Shown here: positions 1 to 10,425 of the stretch, in pieces
Position numbering within the stretch: position 1 is the stretch's first letter
How the letters are laid out: every line of letters starts with the position of its first letter
Assembly (NCBI GenBank): GCA_019915135.1
Contig: JAHLMK010000003.1
Location: 2,108,001 to 2,172,000 of the forward strand
Length of the DNA: 64,000 nt
Direction of reading: 5' to 3'
Source of the DNA: Strobilurus pachycystidiatus
Taxonomy: Eukaryota > Basidiomycota > Agaricomycetes > Agaricales > Physalacriaceae
Position numbers and translations under genes: made by a program
The notes under the pieces: model-generated
Told to the model about the DNA's origin: nothing
The model's database searches: none
What the model saw: only the letters and a program-made list of their open reading frames with translations

Positions 1-1
1 G

Positions 2-385
2 TACCGCATTCACAGTTCCCCCTACTTTGTTGAGCGTCGACGCTCCGCTGACCCTCCCTCTACTCCTATGCCTGACGATGGCGGCATTGATCCTCGCTAT
101 TTCGAAGCCCTCCTCGCGGCGACGGCAACGGCGAACCGGGAGGTTGGCGGCGATGACTGGGTGCATGAGGGATCCAACGGCGACGTGTTCCGAGAGGGAG
201 AGGAGGCGGGCGACGATGCGAGTGAAAAGGTAATTGGGAGTTCCTTCTACCGTGATCTTGCCTATCGTCTTCATGTTGACGCCCCCATGGACAGGACCCT
301 CGTCCGGGCACTCGTCGAGCACCCGTTCGAGGCGTGCGAGTTGCTAAATACCTGCGTCGATGATATGATGATTGAACACCTTTAG
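2..385 (+). CDS. KDZ accessory protein A, C-terminal part (copy 1)
   Basis: This is the 3' end of a gene whose start is outside the window, open from base 2 to a TAG at 383-385. It aligns to the C-terminus of the full-length homologue at 21889-23522: both have a SSPYFV segment, then a variable acidic linker, then a conserved end built on SSFYRDLA.R.HVD.PMDR.LVR and ELLN.CVD. The function is unknown and no catalytic motif is visible. The same position upstream of gene C and the transposase in both KDZ copies shows it is a gene of the element, not of the host. Confidence 0.75.
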   Translation, partial: YRIHSSPYFVERRRSADPPSTPMPDDGGIDPRYFEALLAATATANREVGGDDWVHEGSNGDVFREGEEAGDDASEKVIGSSFYRDLAYRLHVDAPMDRTLVRALVEHPFEACELLNTCVDDMMIEHL

Positions 386-717
386 TTGTATTTTCTTTCT
401 CCTTGTCTCTGTACCTATCTATATTGCTGTCGTTTTACTTCACAAATATCGCATACAAACCAAAACTTAATATATCTTGAACTAGTCAACTTTGGCTGAC
501 TTCCGTTGACAATGATGAATTCTCTTCAGTTTGAACTTCAACGCATAAGTACTTGGCGTAACGGTAATCCCGACCACTCCGAAGGCCGCCTTTCTCAATT
601 GAAGCAGACCGGTCTAGACCTGGATCGCCCTAGACCTCCACGCGCCAAATGAAACCCTACACCTGGAGCAGGCACAATGAGTTGTCATACAGATTACATC
701 ACAGCGATATGTTACAA
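386..717. other. Spacer in KDZ copy 1 where gene B is absent
   Basis: No coding region is supported here. In copy 2 the equivalent interval holds accessory gene B (23807-24446); no part of that protein is recognisable in these 330 bases. Either copy 1 lost B or copy 2 gained it. Confidence 0.6.
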
Positions 718-1340
718 TCAAAACAAATGGCGAAACTGTTCGACTAGTTCGTGCAATATATCAAAGTGAACAAGCATCACGTCCATGCGACCATTCTTGC
801 CTTGTGGGCGATCCGCGCCGTTCCAACGCCGAGCGAGAGCGTTGATATAGACCTTGATGATTGTCTGTCCCGGTTTGTTAAAATGTGTCACGGTGATCAC
901 ACACGGGACATCGCGGACGTACCTTTTTCCTATGCTTCGTGTTCATGGCGAGATCGCTGGCGCTCAACAATCCCGCAGGATCCTCTGGGAACTTGGCGAA
1001 CCACCGGGGGAAGTAGGCGCGGAACCAGCTCTGCGCTTCGTTCCTGAAGACGGCGGCCTCGAACTCCCCGGCACACTCTTGGAGATAGTCGTAGTGCGCA
1101 TCGGTGAAGGGGTACCAGATCATATAGTGGTGGGTGGTGAAGAACTCTGGGAAGGCGGGGTTATCGCCAGGTGCGTCGTCGCTGAAGGCGTCGTCAATAC
1201 AAGACAATCCCTGACAGTTAACTTGCAGACGATACTAACGGCAGTGCAAGGATCTGCTCTCGGTAGCGCAACTCTAAGACCCGAGCCTCCGCCTCGGCTT
1301 CGACTCGACGAGAGTAGGCATCATATTCGTCACTGTTCAT
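718..1340 (-). CDS. KDZ accessory protein C (copy 1), unknown function
   Basis: This is a three-exon gene transcribed away from the transposase. It starts at the ATG at 1340 (MNSDEYDAYSRRVEAEAEAR) and ends at the TGA at 718-720. Introns of about 57 bases (donor GTTAGT; donor GTACGT) join the frames exactly as in the copy 2 homologue at 24575-25188. The protein of about 165 residues begins with a short charged helix, has a central aromatic-rich segment (PEFFTTHHYMIWYPFTDAHY, then WFRAYFPRWFAKFPEDPAG), and ends in a conserved TIIKVYINAL..RWNG tail. I see no known domain. Conservation of sequence, intron positions and head-to-head arrangement in two diverged KDZ copies argues for a role tied to transposition. 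Confidence 0.75.
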
Positions 1341-1616
1341 GGCGCAGAGGAGAGTTGGCTGGGCCCGTCTCCCCCTCCCCAGCACTTCTTATAGACGGAC
1401 GAATGCTCTTCTTCGGTTCTTGCAGTAAATCGGTTCAGTGCATCGCAGTTGTGTTGTGTGTGTGGGTCAGCAGTCTTAATTTCCGTACGTCTTCTTTCGT
1501 TGGACATCTTTGGTGACTTACGACGTGGCGTTGGCATAGGACAGTCATTCCCTCCCCGAATTGACGTATCTGCGCCGCGCCATTCGTGCGGCATTCTCGT
1601 CCATTCCGTCACACAC
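1341..1616. promoter_or_regulatory. Shared promoter between gene C and the KDZ transposase (copy 1)
   Basis: 276 bases separate two divergently transcribed start codons. A TATA-like TTATAGA lies near 1389. Copy 2 has the same layout (294 bases, TTATATAC near 25262). Nothing else is coded here. Confidence 0.45.
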
Positions 1617-4600
1617 ATGAACACCCGGAAACTCGCCGCGAGATTGGCCAAGAAACGCAAGAAATCCCAAGTCAGTCTTTCCAGGGGAAACAAGAGACGA
1701 AACGTCGGCCGCGATGGAAATTCCCAGCCGCCAAGTTCGGACGGCGAAGTCGACGAGGGCGAGCTGATGACGGAGGTGTTCGAGCGGGACGATGACGGAG
1801 AGTTATGGGTGGATGTAGGGCCGTCCTTTAGCAGTCAGGTCAATGCGAGCTCAGACGCCGGCCAGGAGGAGGAGGATTATCCCGAACCGGACATTGTCAT
1901 CCAATACGCCGACGCGCAGATGTCGCCCTTAGGTGACGATGATGATGATGAGGGCACTGGCGCGCAGAAGAAAGTTCGCCTCTTGGCACCGCCCCGAGTT
2001 GGCAAGGTAAGAATCATTCTCTTCTCGACGTTGTCCACCCCTGATGTTTACCCACCCCTTCTCCAGAGGCGCGCTATGGATGTGTGGGCGGGCAGAGTTG
2101 GAGGCTTCAATTACGCCCAAGAATTTTTGTATGAGTTCCTCTGGCATAAAGGTCGCGGGGATGCGCCCCCAAGGTGCCGTTGCGGGAGCTTAGAGGCACC
2201 ATTTCGCTGTACGCGGTGTTCTCGACATAGCCTTTGGTGCTTGGAATGTCTTCTTCGTCAGCACGCGCAGAATCCTTTGCATGTCGTCGAGGTGAGTATC
2301 TTTTCTTTCTTTTCTTTTTTGGTAGGGGAATGACATGAACATTGTGCAGCGCTGGACGGGATCTCGATTCAAGGTCGTCCCTCTCATACGTCTGGGCCTG
2401 CACGTCAAACTAGGGCACGCCGACGGCTCTGAGTGCATTATGCACACGGTTGACCCTCATCCGCTCGTCATCATTCACGATAGCGCTATTCACGAGGTAT
2501 CGGTGAAGTACTGCAACTGCCTTCATTCGTCGAACCTCCCACGACGAACCCAGCTGCTGCGTATGGGCTGGTACCCAGCCACGGTCCACCTGCCGGCGAC
2601 CTGCGTCTCGTTCGAGGGTTTACAGCTCTTTCACGCGGCGACGTTGACAGGCAAGGTCTCGGCATACAACTTTTACAAGACTTTGACGTATATGACGGAC
2701 GCTCTGGGGCTCAGGGTCCCCAAGGTACGTCCATCTCGCTCTGTTATCTTTCCATTCGGGCAATGAAGTGACTCGTTGACTAGAAACGCTATCAACCATT
2801 CCTCCGGATCGTTCGCCAGTATCGGCACCTGATGATGCTGCTGCGGGCAGGCAAGGGGACCCAAAAGAACGGCGCCTCACGAGTGGAACCTGGCGAATTG
2901 GCTATAATCTGCCCGGCATGCCCTATTCCGGAAGTCAATCTACCTCCAGATTGGCAAACTCGCGTCAACCAGTTGAGTTCTTTGTTTAGTCGTTGACAGG
3001 TTTGCAGTCAGGCGCTTATACTCTGGCCTAGATATCTCTATCGCAAAACCGTCGCGCTGGACGCCTGCTTCCGACTGGTAGGCTTGTGGCGCTCGAATCA
3101 AACGGTCGATCCATCCCTGCATCCTAGTGGCGCCTATATGATCGACGAGGGCTCTGGCTATGGTCAACACATCCTTGATCATGCGAAAGAGGCCGATGTA
3201 AGGAAACTAGACTCCATTCTTCCCGATTTCCCGCTAATACCATCCCCCTTACAGATTTCTACTTGCAGTGGTTTCAAAGCATTGGCACACGCAGATAAGA
3301 AGGATAACACGGGCCTTCGAACAACGGGAGTCATTGCCGCCATCTGTGCGCGCCATGAGATGGTCGCACCTGAAGGAGTCGGAAATTTGCAACGGGGCGA
3401 ACGGTACGATCTCAATCATGTCAGTCTTCTACCTCTCATTAAGTGTTGTCTGTTGGCAGGTATTGTAACAGCGACTATGTTGGCATGTCCTCCCTCAAGA
3501 GGCTCCACGCGTTACTCCAGATTCTCTTTTCGTACGACATAGTTTGCCAGTGGATCGTCCACCTATTCGAGCGGATGAAAGAACTCCCCGAGGATCTACA
3601 GTTACCCGCCACCATGCAAATTCTGGCCGCGATCCCGAAGGGTCACTGTCCCGGTCACAAGTACGAATGTCAATGCGCATACGGCATGGGTATCCAGCCG
3701 GGAGTAGGCCGAACGGATGGTGAAGCGATAGAACGTTTGTGGGCGTTGATTCGCGGGTGCGCGGCGAGTATCAAAGAAATGGGACCTGGTTCGCGCGCCG
3801 ATACGCTGGATGATCATTTCGGCTACCTGAATTGGTGCAAACTCATCGGGCTGGGTTTGTCTTTCGCGTATCAGGGATGGTTAACAGCGGCTCATCTCGA
3901 TAACAGGCGACAGTCTCCTGCGTCGGTACAAGAAGGCGAAGGCACAGGCCGCCAAGCAAAAGGTACTTCACGAGTACTTCACGGAACATTTACCGGACGA
4001 CGTCGTCAAGCGCTGGACGGACCTGGTTGAGGCATGGGAAGAGGATAGGGATCAGGAAAACCCATATATCAACGATGTAAAACGTGAGTCTGCTTTTTTT
4101 TGTCTCACCATCCTCCGGCTAAGGAGTCGACGTGATCCACAGACGAAACCGAAGGTCAGGTTCGCTATCGACTGCGAGAAGAGGAAAGATTGGAAGTCGC
4201 CGCCGGCACATTGGAGCTCAATGATACAAGTCCGACAGGTTGTTTAACACTGGGATTGATGATCGAGGAGCACCAGTCTGTCATTTCTTGTTATCTAACG
4301 ACATAACCTAATTTTGGTACAGGCAAAAGCTTCGGCGTCTCACCGACGGAGAGGAAAATTTGACGTCCGCCCAGGCCGCCACTATCCAGAAGAAGAGAGT
4401 GGATTTAACGCGCAGGATAGCTCTCTTTCGCACAAGCCAAGGCGTGTACATTCCCGCCGCACGCGCCAAGGTTCGGAGGCAAACAGTGGCTAGAGCTGTA
4501 GCCATCGACGTGGAGGATCAGAAGCTGTGGATGCCCTCCGCTTTCTCGGCGGAGGAGCGTGCCAGCGGGTGTCTTCCAGGAATCGCGGACAAAGAACGTG

Positions 4601-5419
4601 AGCTACGAATTGCACAGTGCCATGACTGCTTGGAGACGATTCGCAACTCGGAGGAGACACTGCGGGCATTGTTTGTGTTTCGGAATACAGAGAGCGACGG
4701 GCAGGGCATGGTGACGCGAGCACAAGGTACTATCAACACCCAACGCGCCCGTTCCAGATTCGCAGTCGACAAGTATCGCAGATGTCGTCGTGCGCTGGAG
4801 CGTCTGGAACCCGAAGGGGCGTGGTCGGGAGAACTCAGGCCGTTGGAGGACAAGGACGTCTCAAACATGAGGGGCGGCAGCTTTTGTATCGATGTGTTCT
4901 TGCCGTGGGGTGATGGTAGTCGGGAGCTGTCATGGGTTTGGACCAACAAGAGCGCCTCGGGAAATAACGACGACATCGTTGAAGGTGAGCGTACTTTGCC
5001 ATGCTGGATGATCACGGTCTGATGCAAACCAAGGAGCCCGCGTGGAGTGGTTAAAGAGTAGAGCGAGATCGATGCGGTGGATGGAGGAGGTCAACCTACT
5101 AGAAGAGGAGATGCGGCGAGTCCAGGTAACCATGGGATTGAAGGCTCAGTGGTGGGACAATCACGGTGAGGCGGAAGACACCGATCTGTCCTCGGAGGTG
5201 AAGGAGGGGATTCGAGCGTACGCCCAATGCCAAGCTGCAGTGCAACGTGACCTGCTCGACTCCTTCAGGCGGCGCTGGAACGCTGGTGGTGCAGATGTGG
5301 GGAACGACGATGACGACTGGGAGGAGATTGACGACATGGCCGAAGGTGGCGTGAACGAAGAGGAGGATGATGCAACAGCACTAGTAGGTGTTCCATTGTC
5401 TGTTCAGGGAACCACGTAG
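1617..5419 (+). CDS. KDZ transposase with CxC2-like cysteine cluster (copy 1)
   Basis: This is a multi-exon DDE-type transposase of about 1,050-1,100 residues. It starts at the ATG at 1617 (MNTRKLAARLAKKR) and ends at the TAG at 5417. After a basic, acidic-tailed N-terminus comes a zinc-binding cluster (CRCGS..FRCTRCSRH.LWC..CL..HA) typical of the CxC2 module attached to fungal KDZ transposases. The core shows LDACFRL (first Asp), GLRTTGVIAAICARHEM, YDIVCQW (second Asp) and GVGRTDGEAIERLWALI (catalytic Glu), then KEMGPGSRADTLDDHFG. A C-terminal helical region rich in Arg/Glu follows. About ten introns of 45-65 bases have usable GT..AG sites and restore frame each time, so the copy looks intact. 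Its twin is at 25483-29265. Confidence 0.92.
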
Positions 5420-5792
5420 TACAACCACGGCCACTGTACCATACAGTTGATGATACAGTGCCAATGGATTATGGTTTATATAATCCTACTTTTGGTTTTG
5501 GGAAAATTACTTGAGATTGCGATGTGAGGCGCGTAAACATACTATCACCAAGCATCTATGGCTGAGTGGTTCAATGCGGCACAAGCTTTTGTTGGGTATG
5601 GGTTCAATCCCCCCTGTGGTATGTCTTTTAAGTTACTGTGCCGAAGTTTTTGTTTTGGCAGGCCAGCCCCGCAAAATTGGGTCCTTTTGTCAAAGGACTT
5701 GTCATCCGACCGCCTGTCGAGTACCACTTGCTTTGGCAAGGTGCCCTATATAGTCCGACAGGTGAATTGGCAAAGTAGGGATTTAACGGGTG
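5420..5792 (+). repeat. Right terminal region of KDZ copy 1
   Basis: This is non-coding. It holds a tRNA-like block (5559-5610) and then the inverted-repeat zone with TTTTGGCA, GGTCCTTTTGTCAAAGG, CTTTGGCAAGG and a final CAAAGTAGGGATTTAACGGG. The same order of motifs, with the same distance to the end, occurs at the right end of copy 2 (29480-29608). Confidence 0.65.
5559..5610 (+). other. tRNA-like Pol III promoter pair near the KDZ right end
   Basis: TGGCTGAGTGG (5559-5569) matches a tRNA A box and GGTTCAATCC (5601-5610) matches a B box, with the 43-base offset of a real tRNA. No acceptor stem closes around them, so this is not a functional tRNA gene. A diverged counterpart with the same spacing lies at the right end of KDZ copy 2. 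Confidence 0.5.
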
Positions 5793-6184
5793 GCAGATTG
5801 ACATTTGGGGCATGTCTGACAGAATTTCTCAGACATTCCGTAAATCTGGGGCCACCAGAACCATCGTCGGATGTAATCCGCCGTTCTTTGGGGTCCGAAA
5901 TGGCCTACCGTCGCGTGTCCTTGGTGGAGCACGCGTCCGCGAAGTGAGTCCTGTCCCGATGGGCTTTTAGGTATGCATAATACTCGTTCTCCATTCAGAT
6001 TGATGGTCCATATGAGCCCGTCTATAGTGATTTCGAATCGGGGGTACTCAGTTGGTGCACTGAGTACCTTGCTGAACACTGGGTCTGTAAGGTATGATTG
6101 TTTGATTTCATCAATGAAGTTCTCGTGCTCTCCGAGGATGATCGCGTTCAGGTCGTTTCCTCGCGCACGCGAATCTATAACGGA
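5793..6184 (-). pseudogene. Gyp-3 integrase, N-terminal zinc-binding part
   Basis: On the minus strand this fragment encodes the pre-integrase segment (NDLNAIILGEHENF, then SYLTDPVFSKVL) and the HHCC zinc domain (VLHQGHATVGHFGPQRTADY, FWWP, CQTCPKCQSA). The two His and two Cys of H-x4-H and C-x2-C are present. The catalytic core is missing because KDZ copy 1 enters right after CQSA. On the upstream side it continues in frame at 42626 once the hAT is removed. It is a broken gene piece, not an independent ORF. Confidence 0.88.
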
Positions 6185-6440
6185 TAGAGACCTTCACGAG
6201 TCCTGACTCGAGTAGACTCGGACTCGTGAGTGTGAGTACTCATTACCCAAAGAAGAAACCGTAACCCCTAGAAGAATCGAGTCCTGCAAAGATTCGAGTC
6301 CGACGAGTCGAGTACTCACGAGTCATCCGAGTACTTGCTGTAACTCGAGTGCACTCGAGTACTCACGAGTACTCACTAGAGTACTCACTGAAAGACTCGC
6401 GACATACAGTTTATTGAAGTAGAAAAGAAAAAATTGTAGT
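6185..6440. repeat. hAT left subterminal repeats
   Basis: This non-coding stretch is packed with short direct and inverted copies of ACTCGAGTACTC, ACTCACGAGTACTC and GACTCGTGAG. The right end (42430-42625) has related words. Clustered subterminal motifs are typical hAT transposase binding sites; that role is inferred here. Confidence 0.7.
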
Positions 6441-9400
6441 TTACTCGACGTCAGAGTTAGCAGCGGTACCCTTCTTCTTACGAGAGGATTTGTCGTTGAA
6501 CAGCTTGACTAATTCCGCCTCCGGGACCAAACCCGCCTTGAACCAGCCCCAGAGTATCACCGCGGCGCGCGTCGATTCATCCGATAGGTTGTGGCGGTGC
6601 TTTGTGACGGTGAGCCCAGCATGAGAGAAGAGACGCTCGATATCAACGGACGTCGCTGCAGAGTATGAGTCAATGATGGTAAGACGATGAATTAAAAATA
6701 ACATACCCGGCATGCTAAGATAGTCAAGAGCCATCTGGGCTAAACATCCGCTAGCAGTGACGACTATTTGACCTTTAGCGTCGATCGGATCCAACTGAGA
6801 AGCCCAGTAAGCCAAGGGATTGGAGCATGAGTGCACCGGAGGAGTGGACAGATACTCCTCCAGCGGGTCTTGCATCTGGCTGTTGTTGTAATTCTCGACA
6901 TCCTCGAAGCGGTTCGACTAATGGTGAATCAGCGAAGGACAAGAAAAAAAAGAGACGACTTACCCGGGCAGCTGATACAACGGGTGTAGCGTTGGCGGGA
7001 GTAGCGGAAGCAGGCCGATAACGATCCCACTCCTCACGGACATGTTCGAGTGCATTGGAGATCCATTCGCGCTCCCATCCCTGACTCTCAAAGTACCGAG
7101 TCTTGAATTTCGGATGCAGCACTGTCAGAATGTAAGCGAATAGACAGCCCCGATAGATAGAATAGCATACCCATTGCAATACGAATCATTCAGTTGTTAT
7201 CCGTTCGTCCGTAATACTTGAGCATGACTGTACGCCCACGAACAGCTCCAGCGCGCACGATTGGGCTGTAAGACTTGTCCTTGATGATGCGATCAAGCTC
7301 ATCAACAAGGGCGTCGAATATCGGGATGACCTGATGAATGAGAGGAGCGCCAGACTTGGAGAGAGCTTTGGAGGCATCGACGAAGAGCTGTTTGATTGTA
7401 TTAGATAGTAGCTGAATACTCGAGATGCAGGCATACACTAAGGACCTTCTCTAGCTGCTCAATGACAGTCCACTCCGCGGTCGTCAACTTGAACTTCGAC
7501 ATGGCCCGCTTGGCCACACGGTTGAACTCAGCCTCAACGACGAGGCGATCAAGGGGACGCCTGAGCTCGAGTGCACGCACAAGGACGGGATGAAGTGAAT
7601 TCCACCGTGTTGCGACGGCACGGATCATCTTCTTGGGAGGAATATCACACTTGACACACTGAGCCTGGAGCTCCTCCTGCATTCGTTGCGTGTTAAATAC
7701 GCGCCGGCCGATTTTCATGATCTAAGTATCGAGTAAATCAAAGGATGTTATAACTCGAGGTCCTTACACACCTTGGTGACGGCCGCGCGCCCCAGCGACT
7801 TGTCTGCGTCACTCAAATCCTTGATCTCGGAGAGGGCAGCGAAGAGCTCCTCGAGTTCTGCTTCCTCTGCTTCCTCTGCCTCCCGGTCCACACCCTCTAT
7901 AACGTCCTGCTCCTCCTGGTCAGGCTTGTCAACCTCCTCCTCGAAGAAAATATCGCCTTCATCCGTGAAATCGTCGCCGTTGTAATCATCCAGGCCCTTG
8001 TTTGTGATCTTCTTTCCGACGAACTGGCGCATGACCGCCTTGTAAAACATGAGACAATGGCAATGCGAATGAGAAAGACAGAAAAACATACCCTGGTTGC
8101 GAGATCTATCTGATGAGCCGAACAACCAACATATGTATCCTCACCGGCATGGGTGGAGAGCGGAAGCTTAGGGATGGCCTCAGCGACCATCTTCGGATTG
8201 ACGCTGGCATTGTCGCCGCAAAACCCGAGGACCTTGTCGGCGAGCCCAAAGTCCTCGAGGCAACCAATTGTCTTGTCCGCAAGATATTCAGCAGTGTGAC
8301 GTTCATGCAGACTTTGAGCCCAGTCAGCTCATGGAACTAAACGAAAAACAGTTGACTTACCCGATCATATCGAGATTGAGATTTTCGATAGTCTTTCCAT
8401 TGAAGAATGTCACTCCAACGCCTTGGCTGGAGCGCTTCCCGCCTGAGGCCCAGCCATCGAAGACAGCGTGAACCTTGCCACGGATACCCTATACAATTGT
8501 CAAGACCCAGTCAGCATGCAGAGAAGAGTGAAGATACCTTCAGATGCTCGATAACTTTGACCTTGGTCACGTCGTAAGTCTCTTTGGTGTCGCGGGAGAC
8601 TGTCGTCTCTGAAGGAATACGCGCATCCGGCCGGAACATGTAGATGATCTTGCGAAGGGGAGCATCACTGGCGAGGCTGAATGGGCGATGACAGGTAGCG
8701 ACCTCTTCGATAAGGAGGTAACGCAATCGACCCGGTGTGTACGTAGAGCCATGTGCAAATGGGGCGAGGGAAGTCTGGCCAGTGCTTCCAGCACAAAGCC
8801 TCTCGTGTCGCTTGAGATTGCTAGTGGTAGAGTCGCTGAACGACCTGTTGACCTCAGCATTGGTGCTATAGAAAGTCAGTATATTGTCGGATTGTACGAG
8901 TGACGGATATACGTACGACTTGCAAACAAACAACTGTGTGAAACCGTTTGGTCCCTCGCCAACGACTGCATCCTCGAAGTGCTTGTAAACGGAGGAGGAG
9001 AACTTGCGGCGCTTCGCATCTGTATGACAAGTTGTCAAACCGAGGCAATATAAATGGTGCCACAGATACGTACCGAGAAGGCGTTCCCAGTACGCCTTGT
9101 CATGCAAATCTGTTCCACCTCCATTTCCTCCTTCGCCGTCATCGTCATCATCGTCATCATCACCCTCATCGTCAGAGAGAGGAGCCAGCTCCGGGAGTCC
9201 TGCGTACGCATCGGGCTCAGAGGCGGCGTGGTCGGTAGCGGCGCCTTCATCGAGACCCTCCTCCTCAGAGCCGTCTTCATCATCGGAGGTAGGAGCGCGC
9301 CGACCTTTGGACTTCCTCGCCTTGGACTTTGCCTTGCCCTTCTTCGACGAAGTAGAGGCTTTGCGGGCACGCTTTGGCGCGGGTTTGGCGGTGACAGCAC

Positions 9401-9500
9401 CCTTAGCGGGCGCAACAACGGTGTCAGCCCTCTTGCGCTTTTCGGCGAGGGAGGCGGTGGAAGATTGACGAGAGATGGAGGTAGACGATTGGTGAGGCAT
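6441..9500 (-). pseudogene. hAT transposase with one in-frame stop
   Basis: This multi-exon gene runs from the ATG at 9500 (MPHQSSTSISRQ) to the TAA at 6441. It has an N-terminal basic/acidic tail, a BED-type zinc finger (FVCKS..STTSNLKRHERLC), a first Asp in HAVFDGWASG, a second in FCGDNASVN, the hAT CxxH motif GCSAHQIDLATR, TRWNSLHPVL, LTTAEWTVIEQL, VLHPKFKTRYF, and a C-terminal dimerisation region (LAYWASQL, then SVDIERLFSHAGLTVTKHRHNL). Splice sites restore frame at every intron I traced. However, an in-frame TGA (7190-7192) lies between KYYGRTDNN and MIRIAM, where family members normally read through with a sense codon. The gene is therefore probably dead by one nonsense mutation, unless an unrecognised intron removes it. 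Confidence 0.85.
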
Positions 9501-10425
9501 TCTGAGGGTAGAGTATATGATAGTAGACTGAATTATGGCAGGATTTCGAAAGGCTGTTTTAAGCAAATCAGCGACTAGCTCGAAACAGAGAGGCAGGCAA
9601 GTCAGCCTACCTGCAGGCAGCGAGCGCTCGGACAGCATTGGACCGAGGGCAAAACTGAGCCACCCATTGATGGGATCTGACTGGACGATAGCGATTTATG
9701 CGCCACGAGGCGAAGTCCTGACTGAGCGCCATGAGGCAAGGTCAGGAAAAAGACAAAAAAAAGAGATAAATTGGAAATAACAACGCACAGGAGGGTGTCT
9801 TCCCAACTGGATCCACAGGGCTCTGGTGCGCCGCGCCAGGTGTCTCGAGGAATCCACGGCAAATCCAAGGGCGAGTGGTACTGTGTCCAATAAGAGCGCA
9901 GCTGGCTGACAATTGTCAGTCCAGCAGAGATGACAAACGCGTCATGCTCTAGGCATATCAGCCATTGCAGCTCCGTACGGTGTCCGGGAGTCGTCTGCGT
10001 CCAATCCGAGGCTTGGATAAGACATGACCGCCTGACAAAATTGTCAGGCAGGCAGGAATGACGAGATCGTCATGTCCTTGGCATGCCAGAGGGTGCCCGC
10101 GTCCGCCGTATGCGTCCAAGGGAGAGTAAAAGTGGGGCAAGGGTCTGTGTTGGTGGGGAAAGGCGACAAAAAAAGTCACTGTAACAGTGACATCTCACAC
10201 ATCGGAGCTCGGTGCGAAGGCTCCGGCTGCTTGTGTGGTGATTTAATATCGCATTTGAACACAAGTTTTGACGCTCTCAGCATGTTAGCTGCGAGTATAA
10301 TGCAATAGATATGTGATTCTATGTTCTCTATAGTATATACATACGTATATGCGGCTATTTGAAACAAGTATTCAAGGTCACAGAGAATTATGAATCAAGA
10401 CTTGACTATTTGCATCTAAATCGGG
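9501..10425. other. hAT interior, non-coding, with palindromes
   Basis: No gene is supported here. It contains the first perfect or near-perfect palindromes of the array described for 9906-12292, plus GTCACTGTAACAGTGAC at about 10175-10191. Confidence 0.5.

Larger units (their letters stand above)
1..5792 (+). mobile_element. KDZ transposon copy 1, left end beyond the window
   Basis: This DNA transposon of the Kyakuja-Dileera-Zisupton superfamily carries, left to right, the 3' end of accessory gene A (+), accessory gene C (-) and the transposase (+), then about 370 bases of right end. The right end carries the same TTTGGCAAA-rich inverted-repeat motifs as copy 2 and finishes in GGGTG at about 5792. 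Immediately after it an old gypsy integrase frame stops being readable, so the element is inserted in that integrase. The 8 bases after the end, GCAGATTG, are the expected target duplication, whose partner would lie left of the window. Transposase similarity to copy 2 is high but clearly not identical, so this is a different, older lineage. Confidence 0.85.

Noticed and set aside
5545..5792. A tRNA-derived SINE in the right flank of KDZ copy 1, with relatives at 13250-13740 and 29370-29610.
   Set aside because: The shared body turned out to be the KDZ terminal inverted repeat, with target duplications placing the element ends there. Only the small tRNA-like box pairs remain unexplained.
9097..9468. 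A plus-strand Ser-rich ORF.
   Set aside because: Antisense shadow of the acidic and Lys/Arg-rich N-terminus of the hAT transposase.
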